The translations under genes and the position numbers were made by a program. From contig PDIP01000026.1 in the NCBI GenBank assembly GCA_002811645.1, positions 196,367 to 245,506 of the forward strand: a stretch of DNA of 49,140 nt. The letters are read 5' to 3'. Every line of letters begins with the position of its first letter. The stretch's first letter is position 1. Source of the DNA: Corallochytrium limacisporum. Lineage: Eukaryota > Opisthokonta. The notes below the pieces were generated by a model, which did not search any database, was not told the origin of the DNA, and saw only the letters and a program-made list of their open reading frames with translations. This document shows, piece after piece, positions 1-8,885 of this stretch.

Positions 1-3000
1 CTTTACCTCGACCTTTTCCAGTTTAACAACGGGTTCAAACTCCACATCTGGTTCGTAGTCCTCAGCCTTGTCGTCATCTCCGCCACCCGTAGGAGCCTGC
101 GCTGGTGGACCACCAAACATGGGCGCATTGCTCTTTGCTAACGGAGATGCGTTGGTGTTGGCGAACGGGGAGGCATTGGAGGTGGCGAACGGTGATGCAT
201 TGTCACCCGCAGATTTTGCCAAGCTGGCAAAGGAGAATTCACCACCTTGGTTGGACGAGGCAGCCCCAAATGGGCTGCCAGATGCAGAGGTTTGCCCAAA
301 CATAGATGTTTTAGTTCCAACGGCAGACGGTGTCGCAACTGATGAGCTTACGTGAACAGGCTCTACTAACTCGACAGTTCGGTAACTACTGAGGTCTTGA
401 CCATCTTCTTCATCCAACAGACTGATGTGTGCAGTCTTCGCAGCATCCTCATCCTCGTAACAATAGAAGCAAGCAGGCAGTTGATACTGCTTTACATTTT
501 CTACATGTGTGGGATTGGACGTGTTCAGAGAGCGTTGATACGTAATCTCAAGGTCAGAAGATATTCTCTTGGGAGCCTTATCCACGTCGCTCATGCTCAA
601 CTGACTGGTTGTTAAATTGGGCGCAATTGCACCGGTTCCCGATAGATTGCTCGCTGAGGCCTTGACTGCCTCATCAGCAATTGAATTCAGGCCACCATCG
701 TTTTGGTCCATGATGTTCTTGCGCACCACGGCAGGCACGGTTGACTTTTCTAAGTCCTGTACATCATCTTTGCTAAACACGCATCCTTCCCTCCCAAGAT
801 CTGTCGCACCGGATTCAAGAACAGTTGGTTTGCCGGCCACGCAATCATCGAAGGCCTTCTTGAAGGCTTCGCCATCCTCATCCTTCTTAAATCGTATCAT
901 AAACATCTCATCTTCAGGAGCTCCATCGCTAATGTCTCCCATTGCTACCCATTGCCATCTGGTCTTCTGTCCGTCCACCGAGTTCAGAGACATGCCTGCC
1001 ACAATGCTGTGATTGGCACAAAGTTTGAAGACCTGGTCACGGCGCATAACAAAGCGGGTTTTCTTGGTCATGGGATTCCAGAGAATCTTGGCAGGTCCCA
1101 CGCCACGGTCCTTCCACTGCTTCTCTTCCTTGTCAAGGCGGTACAGTTTAGCACGATCAACCTTGAAGAAAATATCCTCGCCTTCTTCACCTGTTTTGAC
1201 CTCAACTTTGTCGAGCTTCACGACTGGCTCAAATTCGACATCAGGTTCGTAATCGTCTGCTTTGTCGTCATCAACACCACCCTGCTCGCATTCAGCGCTA
1301 GGGACTGAAGACCCACCAAAGATTGGCTTGGGGGATCCAGTCAGGCCACTCAAGCCACCACCAGAGGGGGCAGACCAAGCAGCACCGGATGCTGTGGACT
1401 TGGCCATGTCTGCAAAACTGAACGGCTTGGCGGTACCCGATCCAGCTCCGCCAAAAGAGAATCCCTGTCCCTCAGTCTGCAATGGTTTGCTCTCAGATAA
1501 AGTGGCGGGTGCAGCTTTTGCATCAGTCGCAGTTTCCGAGCTGGACTTCGATGGTGACTGCGATGGCACTGTCTCACCCTTGGCACACTTCTCAAAGGTG
1601 TCTTTGAATATTGTGCCATCCTCCTCGGTCTTGAAGCGGAGCATAAATACTTGTTTCTCTGGCTCGCCATCAGCAATGTCGGCCGTGGTTAGCCATGTCA
1701 TCCTAGAGGGATCGGGGCCCATCTGTGAAACGGACATTCCCGGTGAGATGGCATGGTTCGCACACACCTTAAACACTTGGTCCCGCCGCATTACAAAGCG
1801 TATGCGCTGCGACCTGGGATCTCTAAGAATCTTCGCGGGTCCAATTCCACGTTCTTTCCACTGCTTATCCTCCGCTGCATAGCGGAAAAGTTTCGCCTTC
1901 TCAACCGACCAAAGCACTTCTTCGTCTTCCTCGCCGGTCCTGGTCTCAACCTTGTCAAGTTTAACGACGGGTTCAAACTCGACATCAGGCTCATACTCGA
2001 GTCCGTCGTCGTCATCGCCCTCATCATCACTTTTCTGCACTGGCTGGGCGGGAGGAGGATTGTTCTTGTGTTCCTCGTTCTTCTTGGCTAGCTCAGCAAA
2101 GCTAAAACCGACCTGGCCGGTAGATGCCAATGGGATCTTTCCATTGCTTTTGGTAGCATTCACGGCGGCAAATCCTTGAGAAACGCCTCCACCGAACGAC
2201 ATACCAATTGGCTGCGCTGTTGCTGGGGCTCCTGAAGTCTGTCCAGCAGCCGACCCGAAGGCAAACCCTCCAGACTTTGGTGGTGCCCCAAAGATGCTTC
2301 CGCCTGTCGCGCCTCCACCGAAAAGCTGACCACCTTGGTCATTTTTAGCGCTGAATAGTCCTGTAGATGTAGTCGACTGACCACCGAAGATGGGTTTACT
2401 TGATGGTGAGCCGAACGTGAATCCTCCTGCTCTTGCTCCTGTATCCTCATCGTCGACATCTTCGTCTTCCTCGTCGATCTCATCATCGTCCTCTTCATCC
2501 TCATCTTCTTCGTCGTAGTAGTCGTCGTCCTCGTCTTCGTCACTGTCTGCATAAAAGTCCTTGTCCTCATCTTCCTCCTCGTCATCGTCGATCACAACAT
2601 CGTCACCGAACAGCGGTTTACTGGGTTGCCCGAAGGTGAAAGTGTTCCCAGAAGCTTGGGGCATAGTGAAAGTAGGAGTAGTACCAGCCGCTTGCGGAGG
2701 AATATTGAACATACCAGGCCTCGTCGTGGGAACAGCTGCTGGCTGCTGCTGGTCCGCAGGGCGCACTGGCTGTTGTCCAAATTCGGTAGGCTGACCGGTA
2801 CCTGTCCCGGGCTGCGGAGGTTTCTGTCCCATTGGTGTACCCCCAAAGGAGAAATTACCTGCATTGGCACCGAAGGTAGTTTGTACAGGCTGAGCAGGCT
2901 GGGCTGCGATCTGCGGCGTGGTCTCCGCAGGCGGAGCAGGCTGGGCTTGAGGAACACCAAAAACAGGCTTTGATCCTGGGGTCTGCGACGGGAAATCAAG

Positions 3001-5172
3001 TTTGAGACCTTCTTGGTAGGACCCAGTTTCCTTTGTCGGAGCTGCTACTGCTACGGTGTTCGGAGAAGTCAACCGGCTCGGGCTTGGCGCAGGTGCTGGC
3101 TGCCGTGCGCTCTTGAAGACGCGAAGATCATCGGAAAAGTCGTAGTAATGATCTGGGGACTTGACGCCTTTGACCGAAGCGTCATCCTCCAGAAACTTCA
3201 TGAACGGCTCCACTTCTTCAGCTAATAGACGAGGTCGAATTCGGAGAAGTCGGAGAGCTAAATGCCATCCGAAACGGCGGAACGGCTCGGAGTCTTCCGG
3301 ATCCCCAGCATTTCGCAAACGCCTTGCCCTCTGAATAAAGAATCTGCTCACCCAGATTGAGCTCGGGGAGACTTCAGTGTTATCTGATGTTAGGCATCTG
3401 ATCCGCAAGAGTTCACTCTTGACGATCGCATCTCTCATGGGGATTGCCTGTCCATCAAGGATGTGCTGCTCTACGATACAGGACCAGAATTGTTGCACTC
3501 GAGTCGGCAGAGCCACCGGGTGAACCTCACTTGTCTCCTCCTTGTCACAAATGTCATGCAGGCTTGTCCACAGGAATGCTTCCAGGTCATCAATTGAAAC
3601 ATCGTCTGAGGAAGCCCGATCCAAATAGTTGGAGTGGGATGCGACAGCTGGGAAAATGTACTTAAGCAAACTTCGCGTACGGGGGAGCGCCTTGAGCTTG
3701 GAATAGTGTGTTGCCGCCCACACATGATAACTCAAATCCAGCGGAGTGATACCCATGTTTGCAGAGTCAAACAGGGTCAGGTTCTCAACGAAACCCTTGT
3801 CTGTAACACTCCAAACTTGGTCCTCTGTGTTCTCCAAGCTCTTGCAGATGTCCAGTGCTTTGCACATTGTTGGGTCATCAACGTAAGCCCGGAATTTCTT
3901 CATAGCCTCACCAACAGACAAAGAGTCCCCAGCTGGGGCGGAGACTTGCAGAGCGTACTGGATGCAATAGCTCCGACGTGCATCCTGGAATTCTTCCCAG
4001 GCATAGTCCAAGCTCACACCACTCAACAGCCCCGAATCCACCTTAGCTAAGGACTTCAGGAAAGCAGCTGCTCCCTGAACCACTGTGGAAGTCTTTGTGA
4101 GTACCACTGTGCGAATTGCAACGTGCATGGCCAGACGACATTCGAACTCGACGATGATTGCACTCCACCCGATCACGTCATTCATGCGCTTCAGGATTTC
4201 CACATAGTCATCGATAACAATTTCGAACCCGACTTCCTGCGGTTCGGTCCAGTGATGCACCATCGCTGCGCGATCGATACTGAGCAATGCAACGAGTCCA
4301 ATATTTGACACCGTGGCTTGGTCATAGTCTTTCGCATTCAGGGCACCTTTCAGTAGCCGTGCAGCAACCAGGCACCTCTCCAAGCCACGCCAAGTGGGGT
4401 CAGTCAAGAAGAAAGCACCCTTGCTTTTCAATACGGTTTCAACAAGTTTCTTGAAGTTTTCCCCATGAGAATCATCTGCGGAATGGGAGTCAATGAATTT
4501 CAAAATTGCGGGAGAGTTCACCGTCGCAAGCTCACAATCATTTTCCTCGTCCCATGTGCACCCAAGGATACTAGCGATGGACGCAAACATGGTCGGCGAA
4601 ACGGAATGCTGGTCATGATTTGCCAGAGAAGTCTCCAATCTCTCGAGAGCAGCATTTGCTTCGGGGGAGAGCTTCTTGACAGCCTTTGCCTGGTAAACCA
4701 ACAACTCCACATTCGAGGTGGCTGAATTCCGCTTCTCATCTGTAATTTCACCTGAGGTCAAAATACGATACGCTAACTGCAAGGTCGGCTCAAGGCTTGA
4801 AGACTGTCCCAGATTCAATGCGGTCATTCGCGCCTGCAAAGCGTCTGAAAGATTCCCTAGTTTTAAGTGCAAATCCGCCAAACGGGACATTCCTTCCGCG
4901 TCTTCTTTCAACCTGCAGTAGAGCTCCTGACGTTCAAGCGCAGTGGTAAGGTGGCCCACTTCTTCGTAAAGTCGAGAGAAGATTAACGCATACTTAGCTG
5001 CCTGGGGTCCCGACTTGGCACTTCCAATACTCTTTTCGTACCGCTGAACCTCTTCATAACTACGATAGTGCGGTCTGGACCCAAGCTTTGGTGCAGGTGT
5101 TGCCATTGGCCCGTTCTTTGAAGCCGATGTCGGCAGCCCTTTCCGGCCAATGGGCGTCACCGGGACGCCCAT
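1..5172 (-). CDS. RANBP2: RanBP2/Nup358-like nucleoporin, C-terminus off the window
   Basis: An uninterrupted frame of 1724 codons opens at the ATG at 5172 (in-frame TAG just upstream) and is still open at base 1, so the protein is partial. Residues about 30-650 are alpha-helical; the start, with YEEVQRYEKSIG followed by KYALIFSRLYEEVGHLTTAL, resembles the TPR-like N-terminus of animal Nup358. After a linker come FG repeats (SFGG, TFGQ, LFGD, IFGG, IFGA, AFGS) broken by a very acidic tract at about residues 865-910. Two complete Ran-binding domains follow (about 1059-1196 and 1308-1444), each with YEPDVEFEPVVKL, a KERG/KDRG turn, FVMRRDQVFK and CANH. A third starts at about 1706 and is cut by the window edge. 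The expected role is at the cytoplasmic face of the nuclear pore, binding RanGTP during transport. Nup50/Nup2-type proteins also carry RanBDs but lack this helical N-terminus. Zinc fingers, a SUMO-ligase repeat or a cyclophilin domain cannot be judged because the C-terminus is missing. Confidence 0.85.
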   Translation of the reverse strand, partial: MGVPVTPIGRKGLPTSASKNGPMATPAPKLGSRPHYRSYEEVQRYEKSIGSAKSGPQAAKYALIFSRLYEEVGHLTTALERQELYCRLKEDAEGMSRLADLHLKLGNLSDALQARMTALNLGQSSSLEPTLQLAYRILTSGEITDEKRNSATSNVELLVYQAKAVKKLSPEANAALERLETSLANHDQHSVSPTMFASIASILGCTWDEENDCELATVNSPAILKFIDSHSADDSHGENFKKLVETVLKSKGAFFLTDPTWRGLERCLVAARLLKGALNAKDYDQATVSNIGLVALLSIDRAAMVHHWTEPQEVGFEIVIDDYVEILKRMNDVIGWSAIIVEFECRLAMHVAIRTVVLTKTSTVVQGAAAFLKSLAKVDSGLLSGVSLDYAWEEFQDARRSYCIQYALQVSAPAGDSLSVGEAMKKFRAYVDDPTMCKALDICKSLENTEDQVWSVTDKGFVENLTLFDSANMGITPLDLSYHVWAATHYSKLKALPRTRSLLKYIFPAVASHSNYLDRASSDDVSIDDLEAFLWTSLHDICDKEETSEVHPVALPTRVQQFWSCIVEQHILDGQAIPMRDAIVKSELLRIRCLTSDNTEVSPSSIWVSRFFIQRARRLRNAGDPEDSEPFRRFGWHLALRLLRIRPRLLAEEVEPFMKFLEDDASVKGVKSPDHYYDFSDDLRVFKSARQPAPAPSPSRLTSPNTVAVAAPTKETGSYQEGLKLDFPSQTPGSKPVFGVPQAQPAPPAETTPQIAAQPAQPVQTTFGANAGNFSFGGTPMGQKPPQPGTGTGQPTEFGQQPVRPADQQQPAAVPTTRPGMFNIPPQAAGTTPTFTMPQASGNTFTFGQPSKPLFGDDVVIDDDEEEDEDKDFYADSDEDEDDDYYDEEDEDEEDDDEIDEEDEDVDDEDTGARAGGFTFGSPSSKPIFGGQSTTSTGLFSAKNDQGGQLFGGGATGGSIFGAPPKSGGFAFGSAAGQTSGAPATAQPIGMSFGGGVSQGFAAVNATKSNGKIPLASTGQVGFSFAELAKKNEEHKNNPPPAQPVQKSDDEGDDDDGLEYEPDVEFEPVVKLDKVETRTGEEDEEVLWSVEKAKLFRYAAEDKQWKERGIGPAKILRDPRSQRIRFVMRRDQVFKVCANHAISPGMSVSQMGPDPSRMTWLTTADIADGEPEKQVFMLRFKTEEDGTIFKDTFEKCAKGETVPSQSPSKSSSETATDAKAAPATLSESKPLQTEGQGFSFGGAGSGTAKPFSFADMAKSTASGAAWSAPSGGGLSGLTGSPKPIFGGSSVPSAECEQGGVDDDKADDYEPDVEFEPVVKLDKVEVKTGEEGEDIFFKVDRAKLYRLDKEEKQWKDRGVGPAKILWNPMTKKTRFVMRRDQVFKLCANHSIVAGMSLNSVDGQKTRWQWVAMGDISDGAPEDEMFMIRFKKDEDGEAFKKAFDDCVAGKPTVLESGATDLGREGCVFSKDDVQDLEKSTVPAVVRKNIMDQNDGGLNSIADEAVKASASNLSGTGAIAPNLTTSQLSMSDVDKAPKRISSDLEITYQRSLNTSNPTHVENVKQYQLPACFYCYEDEDAAKTAHISLLDEEDGQDLSSYRTVELVEPVHVSSSVATPSAVGTKTSMFGQTSASGSPFGAASSNQGGEFSFASLAKSAGDNASPFATSNASPFANTNASPLAKSNAPMFGGPPAQAPTGGGDDDKAEDYEPDVEFEPVVKLEKVEVK

Positions 5173-5947
5173 GATGTCTATCTATAATGTATGATTTAAG
5201 TATGAAAAATGGTGTGGCTTACGTGGTCATCCTGATCACGTAAGGAGAGTTGTTGATGTAGATCTGATCTCGCGGTGAGAGTAACGTATACCATACTTAT
5301 CAATTGTCGAAATCTTACTCTGAAGTAGCACACTGAATATCATATGGAGTCACACAAATCGATACATACACGACCAACACTACGCATTCATTCCAATATC
5401 GCCTCCTGGAATCGAACCATAGATGGCCATTTCTCTTGGTGCCCTTGTTTGAATGTATTTGGGACGCACTTGGCCGTGGCTGTGTGCTAAGATTCTAAAC
5501 CCCGTGGCGGTGTGAGGAGGTGGGGTGGGGGGAAGGGGCTCCGTTTGTTCATGTCACTCCACACTCCACTCCCTACAGATAAAGATGTAAGGCACTCCCT
5601 GTGTGGAGATGCCCACTGCAACTCAGCAGCCGAAAGCAAAAAGAAAAATTCACAGTTTGCTCGACGTCCATACATTTTTGACTGCTGATCGGACTGAACA
5701 ACATGGACGTACTGCGTTGCCTCGCCAGGGAAGAAAATGCGCCAAGAAGACAACACCTTCTCCCCTCCCCCCCTCCATCCGGGGAAAAGCCAGCGGGAAA
5801 AGCCAATTCGCATAATTTATATACCGACTACTTTTAACCTGTCAATGTTGAATTGGGGAGCAGGTTGAACGTCAGAGAAGGAAGTCGGGGCCACCTTAAG
5901 GTAAGCGGGTAATCGTTGTATTATGTGCAATGCGGAGCAACAATGAT
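5173..5947. other. Intergenic: Nup358-like upstream region and SPTLC1 downstream region
   Basis: This 775-nt stretch holds the promoter side of the Nup358-like gene and the 3' side of SPTLC1, both on the minus strand. I see no supported gene. G-rich (5505-5540) and C-rich (5758-5775) patches are present. A minus-strand match to a tRNA B-box (GGTTCGATTCC, near 5407-5417) has no matching acceptor or T stem. Confidence 0.5.
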
Positions 5948-7453
5948 CTATGTAGAAGATAGAACAGCGGTGATCGTCTTCCCGATGAGGTCGGCAGCGC
6001 GGTGGAGCTCTTCATCCTCGTGCTTGACGGAGAGACAAATGCGGATTGTTGGAATGGTGGCGCCCATCTCTTCGCTGGCAATGTAGCGAGAGCGAGAGAT
6101 GAGAATATTGTGTTGGAGGCGTACATCAGTGACAATCTTGTCAATGATGGCCATGTCCTCTCGCTGGTTCATAGCCGATCGGTTCAATGCCAAGTGGATC
6201 ATGGGTACATCGTTGCTACCCAAGACGCGGACTCCAAATATTTTGCTAATGCGGCTACGGAATTCCCTTGCTTTCAAGCGCAATTCACCAAACATTTCGG
6301 GCGTGTCATTCATAATTGCCAGAGCCCGGATGGCAGTGCATGCAAACATGGGAGGTAGGGACGCAGAGAAGATGTATCCACCTCCCGAAAGGCGCTGATG
6401 ATCGATGACATACGAACTACCAGTCGCAAAACCGCCGATGGATCCCAATGAGCTTTCCGTTCCTGCTACAATGCAATCAATCTTCTCAACCGGTACTTTG
6501 AAATGCTCCGTAACACCGCGACCGGTAGCACCCAGGACACCGAAGGAATGGCTTTCCTCGAGAAATATGCGCACTTTATACTTATCCCGGAATTCGACCA
6601 ACTTGGGCAGAGGACAAATCTCACCAGTGCTCGCGTAGACCCCTTCCACAACCAGAAAGCGGCGAGTCTTGCTCGCCTTGCTGCGGTTTCTCTTATCAGC
6701 CTCAGCCTGCCGTTCCAACAGGCGCTCAAGATCCTGCATGTCATTATGTTTGAAAAACTTGACCTTGGCCTTGGATGCAATCAGACCACGCTGAATAGGG
6801 AAAGACACAGCACTGTCAGCAAACACGATGTCCGTACGCTTTGCATAGGCTGGTATCACAGAGGCAATTGTGGAAAAGCCGTACGAATACAAGATTGATT
6901 CCTCGGTGCCAAAAAATTCCGACAATCTCTGTTCAAGATCAAGATGCACATCAATGGTGCCGTAAAAACCACGAGGCCCACAGGACCCCACACCGTATTT
7001 GCGCAGAGTCTCGACAGCAATCTCTTTCAACTCGTCATCCGCGGAGAAGCCTAGATAGTTGTAGGTTGACAGGTTCAGGCACCTTTTTCCGTCGAGCTCG
7101 GCGTAGATATCTGCAGCTCCTTCCAGAACCAAACCTGCCTGATATGCCGGGTGCTCCACAATTTCATTATGCTCTTCCATGGCTAGCGGTTCTGGCTTCC
7201 ATTCTCTGATCAGCTCCTCCTCTTCTTCCCGGGTTAGTCCTGATCCCTTCGGCTTAGGGGGCGAGTATGGCTTGGCAAATAACAGGTAAATGACCAAGAG
7301 AGCAAGTGAAGCTTCGACCATTACGTGAAAGATGGGCTCAGCGAACATTGTGTCCTCAAAGTATACTTTCATGTTGTCCGCTGCAGGAACTACATCAACA
7401 ATTTTGTGAAAGAGTAATTCCGCAGCATCCTGCAGGGACATGCTCTCAGCCAT
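5948..7453 (-). CDS. SPTLC1: Serine palmitoyltransferase subunit 1 (LCB1)
   Basis: This is the non-catalytic partner of the enzyme that condenses L-serine with palmitoyl-CoA in the first step of sphingolipid synthesis, in the ER membrane. The 501-residue product (human about 473) has a hydrophobic membrane segment at about 39-60 (HVMVEASLALLVIYLLFA). A fold-type I PLP-enzyme domain follows, with STYNYLGFS, GVGSCGPRGFYGTIDVHLDLE, SIGGFATG and VIDHQRLSGGGYIFSASLPP. As expected for LCB1, the PLP-binding lysine is absent (GTESSLGSIGGF). The cysteine of SCGPRG corresponds to the position mutated in human hereditary sensory neuropathy. The start is placed at ATG 7453 (context AAAATGG) because a probable 44-nt intron (7465-7508) lies just upstream. 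If it is not spliced, the frame opens at ATG 7486 and adds 11 residues. NUP107 is divergent 1.4 kb away. Confidence 0.93.
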   Translation of the reverse strand: MAESMSLQDAAELLFHKIVDVVPAADNMKVYFEDTMFAEPIFHVMVEASLALLVIYLLFAKPYSPPKPKGSGLTREEEEELIREWKPEPLAMEEHNEIVEHPAYQAGLVLEGAADIYAELDGKRCLNLSTYNYLGFSADDELKEIAVETLRKYGVGSCGPRGFYGTIDVHLDLEQRLSEFFGTEESILYSYGFSTIASVIPAYAKRTDIVFADSAVSFPIQRGLIASKAKVKFFKHNDMQDLERLLERQAEADKRNRSKASKTRRFLVVEGVYASTGEICPLPKLVEFRDKYKVRIFLEESHSFGVLGATGRGVTEHFKVPVEKIDCIVAGTESSLGSIGGFATGSSYVIDHQRLSGGGYIFSASLPPMFACTAIRALAIMNDTPEMFGELRLKAREFRSRISKIFGVRVLGSNDVPMIHLALNRSAMNQREDMAIIDKIVTDVRLQHNILISRSRYIASEEMGATIPTIRICLSVKHEDEELHRAADLIGKTITAVLSST

Positions 7454-7464
7454 TTTCTCATCTA

Positions 7465-7508
7465 CTAAAGACAACAAATAGAACATACTCAAAGGAGAAT
7501 GGACTCAC
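7465..7508 (-). other. Probable 44-nt spliceosomal intron in the SPTLC1 leader
   Basis: On the minus strand the sequence reads AAACG|GTGAGTCC at the 5' end and TTTGTTGTCTTTAG|TAGATG at the 3' end: a consensus donor, a pyrimidine-rich tract and an AG acceptor 44 nt apart. Splicing would leave a six-codon upstream ORF starting at 7522 and make ATG 7453 the likely main start. This is inferred from consensus only, with no transcript evidence. Confidence 0.55.
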
Positions 7509-8437
7509 CGTTTACTATTCATAGAGTCAGTTTCCTTAGCCCGACATCTCTTATGTTTGGATCCTGTTGTCTTGAGTCCGGTCACCCGGGTTTGGATTGG
7601 AATTGTCACACATTAACGTTATCTACACAGATCTAATTTTGAAATAGGTTGCAAACCTAGAAAGGTTCCCAAGAGTACAAAACTGCTGGTCTACGGTCGA
7701 CCTGCCTCAGCACGCCGCTTCGCTCACTAAAGACGAGAGTGCAGGGCATAGAGAGTACCAGTGATTTCACCCGTAACGAACGAACGGAGCCATAGTTCCA
7801 CTATGGAAAGCGCATACCTCCTGCTTTGGCACATCCTTCTTTGTTTATTGTAATTCACCACACAATTGGGAATTCACGCCCAAAAGAACTGAACAGGTGT
7901 GCGGGCCATATATCGCGGCCACCCACCTACAGACCGGACGGATATGGCTGCTTCAAAAGCGGTACACTGAGTTCTGACCTCAGTGAATCGAGGGGAAGGA
8001 GATATTCTACTTTCTCTTCTTCGGCTTTGCGGTATTGGCTATTGGAACCCGGCCCCCCCTGCCCTGTTCTCACGCCGAAATCAGGGTATAAGTATATACG
8101 GAATATCTTAAAATTGCTTTTGCCGAACCGGGGATCCAGTAGGTGAGGCCGGTGAGGCACAGGTGGTGAAGCCGGGCGATGCACCTGCCTTCAGCGAGCC
8201 GGAAGGTGCAAAAAACAAAACACACCCTCGTCAGTGAAATCGTCCCGTACATTCACTGTCAAAGTGAAGTGAACCATGTGGGGCAGGCCAGTCTCCGGGG
8301 ATTTCCGTTTCTTGTTGGTCGTCAGAATTGGAGTCTCTCGGGAAGGGAGGCTAATGGTACGAGAGCCGAGAGGGTACGGACGGAGTAGTGCTTCGAGCAT
8401 GGCGTTAATTACTCGAAGCCCGATTCTCTCTTTGCGC

Positions 8438-8470
8438 GTGTAATGTGCCCCCCGCGGGGGCACATTACAC
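8438..8470. repeat. Perfect inverted repeat, 15-bp arms, 3-nt loop
   Basis: The left arm GTGTAATGTGCCCCC (8438-8452) is the exact reverse complement of the right arm GGGGGCACATTACAC (8456-8470), with CGC between them. The repeat lies about 415 bp upstream of the NUP107 ATG and 7 bp before a G12 run. It could fold as a cruciform in DNA or a hairpin in RNA; its function is unknown. Confidence 0.9.
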
Positions 8471-8595
8471 TGAGCTGGGGGGGGGGGGAGATAGCGCGCC
8501 AAAATGGAGACTGAGGAGAGCTGAGTGAAACAAAACAGAGAGAAGCGCTTATCCCAAACCCCCCCCCCCGGGTGTCCTCGAGGGGGTAGTTGCGG

Positions 8596-8619
8596 CCAGG
8601 GGGAGCCCCTTCCCCCTGG
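8596..8619. repeat. GC-rich inverted repeat, 8-bp arms
   Basis: CCAGGGGG (8596-8603) and CCCCCTGG (8612-8619) are exact reverse complements around the 8-nt loop AGCCCCTT. They sit inside a GC-rich patch (8559-8640) upstream of NUP107. In such a sequence this may be compositional chance. Confidence 0.6.
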
Positions 8620-8885
8620 AGGGGGCCTGGAGGGGCCCGGAGACCGTCTTCGAAAAACCATGGGCTGGAAGGCCACCATGACTGGAACGGGGAGGCTTCT
8701 TCTCGATGGTGTACGCTGTGCTGGTATGTAACATTGATATGGTTCATCCCCGAAAGCATGATACGCTCGATTCTGCGTCTATTTAGTGATGTTCAAAGCG
8801 AATTTTGAATGTATTCAGTGAATTATAGACAGATATGTCGTGATCAGGCATCTCTACAAAGCAGTTAGTTCACCTTCACAGTACC

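Larger units (their letters stand above)
7509..8885. promoter_or_regulatory. Divergent SPTLC1/NUP107 intergenic region
   Basis: About 1.4 kb separates two divergently transcribed genes, so both promoters should lie here. I found no gene or clear TATA box. The stretch contains a 7-bp inverted repeat (7790-7806, arms CCATAGT/ACTATGG), a perfect 15-bp hairpin (8438-8470), a G12 run (8477-8488), a C11 run (8559-8569) and an 8-bp-stem GC hairpin (8596-8619). A two-codon upstream ORF (ATG TCG TGA, 8835-8843) precedes the NUP107 start. Confidence 0.45.

Noticed and set aside
617-1882. Plus-strand open frames of 131-206 codons
   Set aside because: They are antisense shadows of the Ran-binding domains, whose conserved motifs are clear on the minus strand.
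5400-5425. Possible minus-strand tRNA (GGTTCGATTCC B-box)
   Set aside because: The flanks do not form a T stem of five pairs, no matching acceptor strand lies 60-75 nt upstream, and there is no clear D arm.
8559-8731. GC-rich open frames on both strands near the hairpin
   Set aside because: They are driven by G and C runs and lack any motif; a structured non-coding region is more likely.
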